Below are positions 31,115 through 39,333 of a stretch of DNA of 64,000 nt, one piece after another (within the stretch, counting starts at the first letter, position 1; every line of letters begins with the position of its first letter). The notes below the pieces were generated by a model that was not told the DNA's origin, searched no databases, and saw nothing but the letters and a program-made list of their open reading frames with translations. The stretch spans positions 124,001 to 188,000 of the forward strand of contig JAIQGG010000001.1 of assembly GCA_020072785.1 (NCBI GenBank), written 5' to 3'. A program made the position numbers and the translations under genes. The stretch is from Terriglobia bacterium (GTDB taxonomy: Bacteria > Acidobacteriota > Terriglobia > Acidiferrales > UBA7541).

Positions 31115-31582
31115 TATCGAATCAGTTATATTTAGTTGTTTTTGGCGGAGGAGATTGGACGCACCCCGTGTCCGCCCCACTCTGCCGTCCACACCCCTCT
31201 CCTACCCATAAGCCCTTTAGAATCTGCTCTTGCGAACCCCGCACTCTTTTGCACCCCAAGCCCGCAAATAATCCCTGTAAAATCTGCACGTTACACACTC
31301 TTTCCGAAGAGTGCGCATCCATTACAAAAAACAAATACTTAATCTCCCGCCGAATCACACTCTTGCACAAGAGCGAAAAAGAACTCTTTCCAAATCAATG
31401 TCTTGCGCACACTTTACAAAAAACACGGGGGGTGCAGGGGGGTATCCTCGTATCTTTTCATCCTCGCCCGAGCCCTCTACCTGGGCGCACGCTCTTTCCT
31501 TATCTCCTTGCCTCGTTACTTCCTTGCTTCGCTTCTTTGCCGGGCTCCTATACAATCCCGCCTCGCAATCCCCGGAGGCTCC
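31115..31582. other. AT-richer spacer after RHS remnant
   Basis: About 470 bases, visibly lower in GC than the rest of the window, with no supported gene. It has loosely repeated phrases such as CCTTTAGAATCTGC and CCTGTAAAATCTGC, and several copies of CACTCTTT or ACTCTTGC. It may be decayed accessory DNA. The POT-transporter promoter should lie near its right end. Confidence 0.4.
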
Positions 31583-32848
31583 ATGAGTCTTAGCCAGCGG
31601 CTGCAGGAGATACGCGAAGGATTCCAGCCGGCGTTCTGGGTCGCCAACATCAGCGAGATTTTCGAGCGCTTGTCGTATTACGGAGCGTTCGCTTCGCTGG
31701 CCAACTATCTGCACGAGACCCTGAAATTCCCGGCGGCGCAGACCGGCACGCTCACGGGCATCTTCGGCGGCATGGTGTGGTTCCTGGCGATTTTCGGCGG
31801 GGCGCTGGCCGACCGGCTGGGATTCCGGCGGGCGCTGTCGCTGGCGTTTCTGATCCTGAGCGCCGCGTACTTCCTGCTGGGCTCGCTGGGCGCGGGCTGG
31901 ATGGCGCCCATACGCGCGGCGGTGCCCCTGGTGGCGCTGGTGGGCTTCGTGCTGATGCTCCCGGCGCTGGGCGTGGCGCTGGTGAAGCCCTGCGTGGTGG
32001 GCACCACGGCGCGCGCCTCCAACGAAAATGTGCGCTCCATCGGCTATTCCATTTACTACACGCTGGTGAATATCGGGGGCACGGCCGGGCCCTTCGTGGC
32101 CTCCTGGGCGCACCGCCACCTGGGCGTGGAAAACGTCTTCCGCATCTCCGCAGCCAGCGTCTTCCTGATGTTCTTCGCCGTGCTGCTCTTTTTCAAGGAG
32201 CCGCGCCGCTCCGGCGAGGTGCAGACCGCCAGTCTCGGCGAAGTCGCGCGCAACTTTTTCGCCGTCCTAAGCAATCCCAAGTTCATGCTTTTTCTGCTGA
32301 TCTTCTCCGGCTACTGGATCGTCTTCTGGCAGCAGTACATCGCCCTGCCCGTCTATCTGCACAGCTACGTGGACGCCAGAGCCGACGTGGAGATGATCCT
32401 GATCACCGATGCGCTGACGGTGATCAGCCTGCAGGTGGTGGCCAGCTACCTCACGCGCAAAATCCCGGCCTTCCGGGCGATCATCATCGGCACGCTGATC
32501 ACCTCGCTCTCCTGGCTGATCCTGGCGGCGCATCCCTCGGTGTGGACCGCGGTGGCCTCCATCTTCGTCCTGGCTATCGGCGAGATCACCCAGGCGCCGC
32601 GCTATTACGAATACATCTCGCGCCTGGCCCCGGCCGGGCAGCAGGGGACGTACATGGGCTTCGCGTTCATGCCTATCGGCATCGGCTCGCTGGTGGGCGG
32701 ATGGTTCGGCGGGCGCCTGCTCCACCACTTCGGCGAAGTGGCGCACCAGCCCGAACGCATCTGGTGGGTGCTGGCCGGCATCGGTCTGGTGACCACGCTG
32801 CTGCTGTGGATTTATGACCGCGCGGTGCGCCCCGGAGAGAAGGCGTGA
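31583..32848 (+). CDS. POT/PTR-family (MFS) proton-coupled transporter
   Basis: 421 residues, a polytopic membrane protein with about 12 helices. The N-terminal motif FERLSYYGAFASLANYL is the ERFSYYG-type signature of proton-coupled oligopeptide transporters, and GGALADRLGFRRAL is the MFS loop 2-3 motif. The RSIGYSIYYTLVNIGGTAGP region also fits PTR2. It should import peptides or related solutes with protons. GGAGG lies about 4 bases before ATG 31583; longer frames upstream run through the AT-rich spacer and are rejected. Substrate not determined. Confidence 0.8.
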   Translation: MSLSQRLQEIREGFQPAFWVANISEIFERLSYYGAFASLANYLHETLKFPAAQTGTLTGIFGGMVWFLAIFGGALADRLGFRRALSLAFLILSAAYFLLGSLGAGWMAPIRAAVPLVALVGFVLMLPALGVALVKPCVVGTTARASNENVRSIGYSIYYTLVNIGGTAGPFVASWAHRHLGVENVFRISAASVFLMFFAVLLFFKEPRRSGEVQTASLGEVARNFFAVLSNPKFMLFLLIFSGYWIVFWQQYIALPVYLHSYVDARADVEMILITDALTVISLQVVASYLTRKIPAFRAIIIGTLITSLSWLILAAHPSVWTAVASIFVLAIGEITQAPRYYEYISRLAPAGQQGTYMGFAFMPIGIGSLVGGWFGGRLLHHFGEVAHQPERIWWVLAGIGLVTTLLLWIYDRAVRPGEKA

Positions 32849-32888
32849 GCGGTGGAAATTCTGCGCTCTGGAGGACGCTCTACGGCCG

Positions 32889-33371
32889 TCAATTGACCAG
32901 GCGGCGCAGGGACTCCAGGGCCTCGCGCGCTAGACGGTAGCGCGGCTCGATCTCCAGCGCCTTCTGGAAGCAGGCCCGCGCCCGCGCATACATTTCCTTG
33001 GCCAGATAAGCGCGGCCCAGGTTGAAGTGCGGGAAATGCCGCGGCTCGTAGCGCTGCGCTCCGATGGCGCTCTCCAGCCACGGGATGGCCTCGTCGTAGC
33101 GCTGCAGCTCGATCAGGTAGGCCCCGATGTCGTTATAGGGATTGCCGAACTCCGGATCGACCTCGATGGCCTTCTTGCACTCGGCGATGGCCTCCTCGAA
33201 GTGGCCCTGAAAATGGTAGGCCCAGCCGAGGAACGTGTGCGCTTCGGCCGTCGGGTGCAGACTGAGCGAGGCGCGATAGAGTTCGACGGCGTGGTCGTAA
33301 TCGCCTTCCATCTGAGCCTGGTAGGCGTCCTGCAGGAGTTCCCATGCGTTGGAAAAGGTTTCCGGGTTCAT
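32889..33371 (-). CDS. TPR-repeat protein
   Basis: 160 residues with about four tetratricopeptide repeats: AYQAQMEGDYDHAVELYRAS, FLGWAYHFQGHFEEAIAECK, DIGAYLIELQRYDEAIPWLE and FNLGRAYLAKEMYARARAC. No signal peptide is visible, so it is probably a cytoplasmic scaffold. The start at 33371 begins with MNPETFSNAWELL and excludes a longer, unlikely extension; the Shine-Dalgarno is weak. It diverges from the cytochrome c gene. Partner unknown. Confidence 0.75.
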   Translation of the reverse strand: MNPETFSNAWELLQDAYQAQMEGDYDHAVELYRASLSLHPTAEAHTFLGWAYHFQGHFEEAIAECKKAIEVDPEFGNPYNDIGAYLIELQRYDEAIPWLESAIGAQRYEPRHFPHFNLGRAYLAKEMYARARACFQKALEIEPRYRLAREALESLRRLVN

Positions 33372-33537
33372 CACACTTCCAGCTAACACCCGCGCTTCGA
33401 CGGCGTCAAAAGTACCAAAGTTTGGGTGTGTCCGGGACGCAACTGTACCTCCGCCCAGCAGATTTCCCGGCTGGAATTTGTCCGGCGAAACAGGGAGAAT
33501 ATCCCCTGTCCAATCCCAGCAGGAAAAAGGGGGCTTC

Positions 33538-33912
33538 GTGAAGCGGGATCTGATCTGGCTGGCCGTGACGGTTCTGGCGATGGCCGGCGTGGCCTTGGCG
33601 GAAACATCCGCGCCGCAAGGCGGAGAGAAAAAACAAGCGCGCGCCAGTTCGGCGGGAGCGGTGCAGCGCGGCAAGGCCATTTTCGACAAGAAATGCGCGG
33701 TGTGCCACTACGCGACCTCAGTGGAGCGAAAAATCGGGCCCGGGCTGAAGGGATTGAACAAGCGCGGCACCTTTGGCGTCACCGGCGGCAAGATCACCGA
33801 TGAATCGCTGAAAACCTGGATCGAGAACGGCGACAATCTCATGCCCCCCTTCAAGGATGTGCTCGGCGCCGACGAGATCAAGGACGTAGTGCACTACGTG
33901 CGCACCCTGTAG
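33538..33912 (+). CDS. Small exported cytochrome c (class I-like)
   Basis: 124 residues with a signal peptide ending near ALAETS, a heme site CAVCH (residues 53-57) and a likely axial Met102 in LMPPFKDVLG. The C-terminal helix is the usual IKDVVHYVRTL. It should shuttle one electron in the periplasm. The start is a GTG at 33538 with an AAGGGGG-type site about 6 bases upstream; no ATG fits the signal peptide. It stands alone and is closed by a strong terminator. Confidence 0.85.
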   Translation: MKRDLIWLAVTVLAMAGVALAETSAPQGGEKKQARASSAGAVQRGKAIFDKKCAVCHYATSVERKIGPGLKGLNKRGTFGVTGGKITDESLKTWIENGDNLMPPFKDVLGADEIKDVVHYVRTL

Positions 33913-33953
33913 TTCTCGCGCGCAATTTCCGCGACCGGTTTACGGGCGGGCTC

Positions 33954-33985
33954 CGGGACAGGCAGGAATGCCTGTCCCGTTTTTT
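33954..33985 (+). terminator. Intrinsic terminator after cytochrome c gene
   Basis: Perfect 11-bp stem CGGGACAGGCA/TGCCTGTCCCG, loop GGAA, then six T. Confidence 0.9.
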
Positions 33986-34003
33986 CTTCGCCGCCCTGGG
34001 CGT

Positions 34004-34049
34004 AAAAAAGCCCTTCGCGGGCTTGAGTCCTCTCAAGCCCGCGAAGGGC
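34004..34049 (-). terminator. Intrinsic terminator after HU gene
   Basis: Perfect 18-bp stem (34010-34027 with 34032-34049), loop TCCT on the plus strand (AGGA on the transcript), then six T on the minus strand. Converges with the terminator of the cytochrome gene. Confidence 0.9.
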
Positions 34050-34129
34050 GAATTCACTTCTACCGCCGCCCGGCGCCGGCGCGTTGCACGCCGGAGCAAG
34101 CAGAGTGTCCCGCTGGCGCGGAACGCTGC

Positions 34130-34423
34130 TTATCCGAGAACGGCGTCCTTGAACGCCTTCGCTGGACGCAGGCGAACCACGGTCTTGGCCTTGATCTTGA
34201 TGGCCTCGCCCGTCGCCGGGTTGCGGCCCATGCGCGCCTTGCGGTGCGCTTTGACTGCGCGGCCAATGTTCGGAATCACGAACTTGCCCGCACCGCCCTT
34301 GCACTCTTTCACGGCCAGCTTGAACAGTTCTTCAAAGAACTGGGCCGCGGTCTTCTTCGGCGTGCCGCACTTGTCGGCAATGGTTGCCACGATCTTGCTC
34401 TTGCTCATCGGCTTGGCTGCCAT
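34130..34423 (-). CDS. HU-family DNA-binding protein
   Basis: 97 residues. The HU/IHF fold is clear: MSKSKIVATIADKCG, FFEELFKLAVKECKGG, and the signature GRNPATGEAIKIKAKTVVRLRPAKAFKDAV with the DNA-clamping beta arm. HU dimers bend and compact DNA with little sequence preference. AGGAGG lies 13 bases before ATG 34423, which is long; a second ATG five codons in has a worse spacing. A good promoter lies 105-135 bases upstream and a strong terminator follows. Confidence 0.93.
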   Translation of the reverse strand: MAAKPMSKSKIVATIADKCGTPKKTAAQFFEELFKLAVKECKGGAGKFVIPNIGRAVKAHRKARMGRNPATGEAIKIKAKTVVRLRPAKAFKDAVLG

Positions 34424-34528
34424 TTAGTTTGCCTATCCTCCTGTTTATCGTTCCATTGATCCCGAGAGTCTCGGGGCAGGCCGCGCGGTCTTTACCGGAT
34501 TCGGTGCCCAGAACGCGTGCCGCACGGC

Positions 34529-34557
34529 ACTATAGCCAAGGGATAAGCGGAACGCAA
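34529..34557 (-). promoter_or_regulatory. Probable sigma70-type promoter of the HU gene
   Basis: On the minus strand: TTGCGT, 17-base spacer, TATAGT. It leaves a leader of about 100 bases before the HU start. Confidence 0.6.
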
Positions 34558-34569
34558 GAAAAAAACCGC

Positions 34570-34600
34570 AAAAAAGCCCGGAAAAATGAGGATTTTCCGG
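34570..34600 (-). terminator. Orphan terminator-like hairpin
   Basis: 8-bp stem CCGGAAAA/TTTTCCGG, 7-base loop, then GC and six T on the minus strand. No minus-strand gene ends here; it lies just upstream of the HU promoter and could insulate it or end a small RNA. Confidence 0.55.
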
Positions 34601-34618
34601 ACCGCTCCTTTTGCCGGG

Positions 34619-34638
34619 CCCATCGGTGGGTTTTTTTT
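34619..34638 (+). terminator. Weak terminator-like hairpin
   Basis: 4-bp stem CCCA/TGGG with loop TCGG, followed by eight T on the plus strand. It ends no known gene. Confidence 0.3.
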
Positions 34639-34741
34639 GCGCGGATTTTTTCGGGGCGGCCCGCAGTTTTCCCCTGGGGAGAACGGCGGGGCCCCTTGTG
34701 CTAAGCTCTGAAATTCGCTATCCCGCGGAGGAAGCAGACCC

Positions 34742-35470
34742 ATGAGCGGTGGTCCAAACTGGAAAGAGCTGGAAGTGCACATCAGGGGAGCGCTCAAGCT
34801 GGCCCGCCGGCCCGTGGCCGTGGCCTTTCTGGACGCGCCGCCCGCGGCCTCCTTGAAGATGGCGCAATTTTCGGGGACGGAGCCCTCCGGATGCAGCTTC
34901 TGGCGGCTGGCGGCGGAGGGGCGCGTGTTTTACACCGTGCCGGAAAATCATTTCAATTGCGCCGTGGGCGCCTACACGCACAATATCCCCCTTTCGCCGG
35001 AGCGTGAAAAAGAGACCGGAGAGACGCTGCAGATGATGTTCGAGCTGGGCTACGTGCGGCCGGAGGAAGTGCCGCAGATTCCGCGGCTGGCGAAGACGCC
35101 GGCGGCAATCGTCTATGCGCCGCTGGGGGAAGTACCCGTGGCGCCCGACGTGGTGCTGTTTGCGTGCCCGCCGGCGGCGGCCATGCTGCTGAATGAAGCG
35201 GCGCTGCGCGCCGGCAAGGGCGCGGGGATGCCCGCGCTGGGCCGCCCGACGTGCATGGCGCTGCCCGCTTCGCTGGAGCACGGCGCAGTGATGAGCCTGG
35301 GGTGCATTGGCAACCGCGTCTACACCGGCCTCGGCGAGGGGGAGATGTACATCGTGCTGCGCGGCAGTGATCTGGCGGCGGTGGCCGAGGCGCTCGGTGT
35401 GATCACCGGCGCCAACGCCGCGCTCACCGGCTATGCCCAGGGCCGCCGCTCCCAGCTCTCCACACTTTAG
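34742..35470 (+). CDS. DUF169-family protein
   Basis: 242 residues, predicted soluble. It has the layout of DUF169: an N-terminal helix with LKLARRPVAVAFLD, a Cys in SGCSFWRLA, ENHFNCAVGAYTHN, a middle segment PDVVLFACPPAAAM and a late SLGCIGNRVYTGLGEGEM. The several conserved Cys suggest metal or cluster binding, but the family role is not known. GGAGGA lies about 11 bases before ATG 34742. It stands alone; the next gene converges. Confidence 0.8.
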   Translation: MSGGPNWKELEVHIRGALKLARRPVAVAFLDAPPAASLKMAQFSGTEPSGCSFWRLAAEGRVFYTVPENHFNCAVGAYTHNIPLSPEREKETGETLQMMFELGYVRPEEVPQIPRLAKTPAAIVYAPLGEVPVAPDVVLFACPPAAAMLLNEAALRAGKGAGMPALGRPTCMALPASLEHGAVMSLGCIGNRVYTGLGEGEMYIVLRGSDLAAVAEALGVITGANAALTGYAQGRRSQLSTL

Positions 35471-35484
35471 GAAAAATTCCCTGC

Positions 35485-35520
35485 AAAAAAAAGAAGGAGC
35501 ACGATACATCGTGCCCCTTC
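35485..35520 (-). terminator. Terminator between converging DUF169 and dipeptidase genes
   Basis: Arms GAAGGAGCACGAT and ATCGTGCCCCTTC pair with one mismatch. Eight T follow on the minus strand, serving the dipeptidase gene. Confidence 0.8.
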
Positions 35521-35546
35521 GCGTTTGTGATCGGCGCTTGCGGCGA

Positions 35547-36911
35547 TCAGAGGGAGGCCAGGTCCTCGTAGAAGTGGGCGATGGCCTTGATGCCGCTGAA
35601 GTAGTTTTCCAGGGCGATGTGCTCGTCGGGGGCGTGGGCGTTTTCGTCGGGCAGGCCGAAGCCGAGGAGCACGCAGGGCACCTTGAAGGTATCGTGCATC
35701 TGGGTGACAAAGGGGATGGAGCCGCCCTCGCGGATGAAGACGGCCTTCTTGCCGAAACCCTTCTGCAGGGCGCCCTGCGCGATGTGGAAGATCGGGGCGT
35801 GGAACGGCGCGACCCAGGGCTTGCCGGTGCTGAGCGTTTCGAACTTCATCTTCACCGTTTTCGGGAGCAGCTTGCGCAGGTGTTTTTCGACGAGGCGCGC
35901 GATTTTTTCCGGTTTCTGATTGGGCACCAGGCGCGTGGAGAATTTCGCATAGGCCTTGGAAGCGATGACCGTCTTGGCGCCCTCGCCCTGGTAGCCGCCC
36001 CAGATGCCGTTGAGCTCCAGCGTGGGCCGCGCCCAGAGGCGCTCGACGATGGAGAAACCCTTCTCCCCGCAGTAGCCCGGGGCGCCCACGGCCTTGCGGA
36101 AGTCCTTCTCTTTCCAGGGCAGGGCGTTGAGGGCCTTGCGCTCGGCGGCGGAGAGCTTGGCGACGCCGGTGTAGAAGCCGGGGATGGCGACGCGGAAATC
36201 CTTGTCGTGCAGTTTGGCGAAAAGCTCACAGAGGATGGTGAGGGGGTTGGGGACCGCGCCGCCGTAAACACCGGAATGCAGGTCGCGCTCGGGGCCGGTC
36301 AACTCGATCTGATAGTAGTTAAGGCCGCGCAGGCCGTAGGTGATGGAGGGCACGCCCTTGGCCAGCATGGAAGTGTCGGAGACGATCAGGGCGTCGGCCT
36401 GCAGCTTGGCCTTGTTGTTCTGGACGTAGTTCCACAGGCTGACGCTGCCCACTTCCTCTTCGCCTTCGATCAGCACTTTGACGTTGATGGGCAGCTTGCC
36501 GTGCACCTTGTGCAGCGATTCCAGCGCTTTCAGGTGGATGTGCACCTGGCCCTTGTCGTCGGCGGTGCCGCGGCCATAGAGATTGCCGTTGCGCACGGCG
36601 GGTTCGAAGGCCGGCGAGGTCCACAACTCCAGGGGCTCGGGGGGCTGCACGTCATAGTGGCCGTAGAAAAGAACGGTCGGCTTGCCCGGCGCTTGCAGGG
36701 ATTCCGCATAGACCAGGGGATGCATAGCGGTGGGAACGACTTCCACGGTTGGGAAGCCGGCGGAGCGGAGATGGTCCGCGACCCAGTTGGCAGCGCGCTC
36801 GATATCCGGTTTGTGCTCGCTCTTCGCGCTGATGCTGGGGATGCGCAGGAATTCGCACAACTCCTGGAGGTGTGCATCGCGTTGTGCATTAATGTAGTCA
36901 GCCAGGTTCAT
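35547..36911 (-). CDS. M20-family dipeptidase
   Basis: 454 residues of the M20/CNDP-like group. Metal-binding and catalytic blocks are visible: FYGHYDVQPPEP, GRGTADDKGQ, LIEGEEEVGS, a dimerisation-domain entry RDLHSGVYGG, and the last ligand HAPDEHIALEN. It should hydrolyse dipeptides or related amides in the cytoplasm with two zinc ions. No signal peptide is present. AGAGGGG lies about 5 bases before ATG 36911. Substrate not determined. Confidence 0.9.
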   Translation of the reverse strand: MNLADYINAQRDAHLQELCEFLRIPSISAKSEHKPDIERAANWVADHLRSAGFPTVEVVPTAMHPLVYAESLQAPGKPTVLFYGHYDVQPPEPLELWTSPAFEPAVRNGNLYGRGTADDKGQVHIHLKALESLHKVHGKLPINVKVLIEGEEEVGSVSLWNYVQNNKAKLQADALIVSDTSMLAKGVPSITYGLRGLNYYQIELTGPERDLHSGVYGGAVPNPLTILCELFAKLHDKDFRVAIPGFYTGVAKLSAAERKALNALPWKEKDFRKAVGAPGYCGEKGFSIVERLWARPTLELNGIWGGYQGEGAKTVIASKAYAKFSTRLVPNQKPEKIARLVEKHLRKLLPKTVKMKFETLSTGKPWVAPFHAPIFHIAQGALQKGFGKKAVFIREGGSIPFVTQMHDTFKVPCVLLGFGLPDENAHAPDEHIALENYFSGIKAIAHFYEDLASL

Positions 36912-36972
36912 GAGCCCCTCTGAGGTGAATGTCTTCTTAATCCGTACGAAAACAGAGACAAGAAAGTTCGCT

Positions 36973-36998
36973 CCCTGGGGAGAAGCGAACCGTTGATA
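36973..36998. repeat. Inverted repeat upstream of dipeptidase gene
   Basis: GTTCGCT and AGCGAAC arms around a C/G-rich centre. Possible operator or leader hairpin; weak evidence. Confidence 0.3.
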
Positions 36999-37139
36999 AC
37001 ACCCCCCGCTACCCCTGACAGGATAGTATGATTATCGAGTTCCTATCAACCTTAGAGAGCCTGAAATGCAGGTACATTTTCAGGAACAGCACGGGACTGG
37101 GGAATTGACCCTTCTTAGCCCTTGGCGGAAGATAGCGCC

Positions 37140-37502
37140 ATGAGTTCCGTGCCCTATCCCGCGCGGCGCCGCTGTGCACGGGTCTTTCACCGCATGCGCT
37201 TGCAGGCCAGCGGGCGGGGCCACGACGGGCGCAAGTTCCGCGAAACATGCGAGACGCTGGTGGTGGACGCCAACGGCGGACTGCTCTGCCTGCACCACGA
37301 AGTGGATGAGGGTGAATTGCTGATTCTCGGCAACCCGCTCACGCAGGAAGAGCAGGAGTGCCGCGTGGTGTTCCTGGGGGAAAGCGGGGAAAAGGGCCAG
37401 CGCATCGGGGTGGAGTTTCTCTCCCCGGCGCCGCATTTCTGGGGCCTGGAATTCGGGACCCAAGGGTTGCCGGGGGCCGGCGAATCATCCCACGGTCATT
37501 GA
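37140..37502 (+). CDS. PilZ-like domain protein
   Basis: 120 residues. An Arg-rich start (YPARRRCARVFHRMRLQASG) precedes a beta-barrel segment with RETCETLVVDANGGLLCL, EEQECRVVFLGE and RIGVEFLSPAPHFWGLEF. This matches single-domain PilZ-like proteins common in Acidobacteria. PilZ domains bind c-di-GMP through RxxxR and DxSxxG; the second motif is degenerate here (DANGGL), so binding is uncertain. GGAAG lies 7 bases before ATG 37140; an in-frame TTG six codons earlier is less likely. Confidence 0.7.
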   Translation: MSSVPYPARRRCARVFHRMRLQASGRGHDGRKFRETCETLVVDANGGLLCLHHEVDEGELLILGNPLTQEEQECRVVFLGESGEKGQRIGVEFLSPAPHFWGLEFGTQGLPGAGESSHGH

Positions 37503-37508
37503 CAGGTG

Positions 37509-37525
37509 TGACCGCGAAGCGGTCA
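37509..37525. repeat. TGACCGC palindrome
   Basis: TGACCGC, GAA, GCGGTCA; the flanks (GTG before, ACG after) match the copy at 15681. Located just after the PilZ-like gene. Confidence 0.8.
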
Positions 37526-37582
37526 ACGAAACAGTGCGCTGCCTACTGCGCCGCGGGTCATCGGTGAGCCGCAAGACTCCCA

Positions 37583-37617
37583 AAAACAAAATACCGCGGC
37601 ACATTTGTGCCGCGGTA
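37583..37617 (-). terminator. Intrinsic terminator of the PEP-CTERM gene
   Basis: Perfect 11-bp stem TACCGCGGCAC/GTGCCGCGGTA with a 4-base loop, then TTTTGTTTTTG on the minus strand. Confidence 0.85.
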
Positions 37618-37642
37618 CGCTTACCCAATTTGCACTCCGTGT

Positions 37643-38299
37643 TCAGGACCGGAGGAAGCGGGAGAGCAACCCGAAAAACGCCAGCCCCATGACCGCCATG
37701 CTCAGGGAGGACGGCTCGGGAACGCTCGTCCGCACGTTGTCGAAATTGACCTGTGATCCGCTGCCGCTCAACACAATCGTCAGATCCCCAGGGGTGACCG
37801 TGCTACCCGTGGTGTACGTCAAAACCACATCCATAAACGTGCCCGGGGTGATAGACGAATTCGAACCGGTCACAGTGGCCAGCACAGTCGAGCCCGCATC
37901 CAACTGAATCGTATATTGCCCCGAAGAGGTATAGCCACCCAGCCGGTTCCCCACAGCAACCGTCAGGGTGTAGGTGGAATTGGGTTGCAGGGAGACGCCG
38001 GTCAACGTCTGGGAAAGACTGCCGCCGTTGCTGTAGGCAATGACGTTGCCGTCCGGCAAGGGAAGATTGTAGTAGCTGGAATTGGGCTGCCAATCTCCGG
38101 TAGCACCTGTTATCGTCCAACCCGGTATGGGGCCGCTATTGTAGAAGCAGCCGGAACCGCAGCTAACCGACACCGCGCTTGCGCTTATGATCTCAAACGA
38201 GGCGTTCTGAATAGGAAGACTGGTATCGGCAAAAGCCGGAACTCCTGTCAGAGTCAAGCAAAGAACAAAAACGAACATAAGAAGCCATTTCATTGCCAC
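37643..38299 (-). CDS. PEP-CTERM-sorted secreted protein
   Basis: 218 residues. A signal peptide (ending near VPAFADT) is followed by a Ser/Thr/Gly-rich beta-sandwich-like domain (NASFEIISA, PGWTITGATGDWQPN, QTLTGVSLQPNSTYTLTV) and the sorting tag VPEPSSLSMAVMGLAFFG plus basic RFLRS. The tag is cut by an exosortase, linking it to extracellular polysaccharide export; the exosortase gene is not in this window. The start is a GTG at 38299 with GGAGG 6 bases upstream; an ATG two codons in is the alternative. Confidence 0.85.
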   Translation of the reverse strand: MAMKWLLMFVFVLCLTLTGVPAFADTSLPIQNASFEIISASAVSVSCGSGCFYNSGPIPGWTITGATGDWQPNSSYYNLPLPDGNVIAYSNGGSLSQTLTGVSLQPNSTYTLTVAVGNRLGGYTSSGQYTIQLDAGSTVLATVTGSNSSITPGTFMDVVLTYTTGSTVTPGDLTIVLSGSGSQVNFDNVRTSVPEPSSLSMAVMGLAFFGLLSRFLRS

Positions 38300-38688
38300 A
38301 GACAGCCTCCGTGACCTCTGGTTAAAATCCCTTACTGGCCCTTCCGCCTACTGCTGTTCAGCCTTCTGGGCGAACATGGCATAGCACTAGAGTCTTCTAG
38401 CCATAGGATTATTAGCAAGTTCCAAGCCAACCCTCTCTAATCGTAAGCTATAGATATTATGGAAGTTATTATTTACACCGAAGAGAGTCTTGGGATAATG
38501 AAGACCAGCGATTTCACAAAATAGGCAATTATGTTCCAAAATGGAACGGTCCGGATGACCTAAAACTGTCAACGAATATTAGATACCCCTTGGCCGCATT
38601 CGATCCAGAAATGATCCCTAAACATGGCACGCTGTAAATGCGTGTAATAGCCGGGCCAGAGGGGGCCCTGCTCGTTGCATCCTGCTAT
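38300..38688. other. AT-richer spacer with a 15-base palindrome
   Basis: About 390 bases without a gene, lower in GC than the surroundings. GTTCCAAAATGGAAC at 38533-38547 is a perfect palindrome that could be an operator. The spacer should also hold the PEP-CTERM promoter. Confidence 0.4.
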
Positions 38689-39333
38689 TCACGGCGAAAC
38701 AGGACCGTGAGCCAGGGCGCGCCGGCGCCGCGCTGACCATTCCGCTAAACGCCATAGCAGCAAGATTCCGACAACCAGGCCATAGGCCAGGGGCCGGAGC
38801 ACGGCCGACTTCACCAGCCAGTAATAATGAATGACTCCGGCGGTCGCGCTGAGGTAGATGGCGCGGTGCAGGAGCTGCCAGCGTCGCCCGCCGAGGCGGC
38901 GGATCCAGCCGGCAGTCGAGGTGACGGCCAAGGGTATCAGCAGCAGATAGGCGGTGAAGCCCACGGTGATGAAGCGGCGTTTGGCCACGTCTTTGCCCAT
39001 CTCTGCGAGATCGAAGAATTTGTCGAGGCCGATATAGGTGGAGAAGTGCAGACAGGCGTAAAAAAAGGCGAAAAGGCCGAACATGCGGCGCAGGCGGATC
39101 AGCTCGGGTAGACGCAATGCCTGGCGCAGGGGCGTGATGGCCAGGGTGAGGAGGAGAAAGCGCAGCGTCCAGTCCCCGGTGGCGTGGGTGATGAACTCGA
39201 TGGGATTGGCGGTGAGACCGTGGTGCAGGCTGCGCCATACGAGGTCTGCCAGTGGCAGCAGGCCCGCGAAGAAGACGATGGTTTTGGCCCAGTTTCCGGC
39301 CAGGAAAGCGCGCACGCGGAGGCCCCAGCTCAA
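38689..39333 (-). CDS. msrQ: Heme-binding membrane subunit MsrQ
   Basis: 214 residues with about six membrane helices (TIVFFAGLLPLADLVW, LRFLLLTLAITPLRQ, MFGLFAFFYACLHFSTYIG, RRWQLLHRAIYLSATAGVIHY). The conserved His residues bind heme b. MsrQ passes electrons from the quinone pool or a flavin reductase to MsrP, which repairs oxidised Met in the periplasm. The start is a TTG at 39333 that overlaps the msrP stop as TTGA, so it is coupled to msrP. Slightly long C-terminal Arg/Ala tail. Confidence 0.9.
   Translation of the reverse strand: MSWGLRVRAFLAGNWAKTIVFFAGLLPLADLVWRSLHHGLTANPIEFITHATGDWTLRFLLLTLAITPLRQALRLPELIRLRRMFGLFAFFYACLHFSTYIGLDKFFDLAEMGKDVAKRRFITVGFTAYLLLIPLAVTSTAGWIRRLGGRRWQLLHRAIYLSATAGVIHYYWLVKSAVLRPLAYGLVVGILLLWRLAEWSARRRRALAHGPVSP

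Noticed and set aside
37122-37139. TTG start for the PilZ-like gene
   Set aside because: The ATG at 37140 has a better placed GGAAG and needs no rare start.
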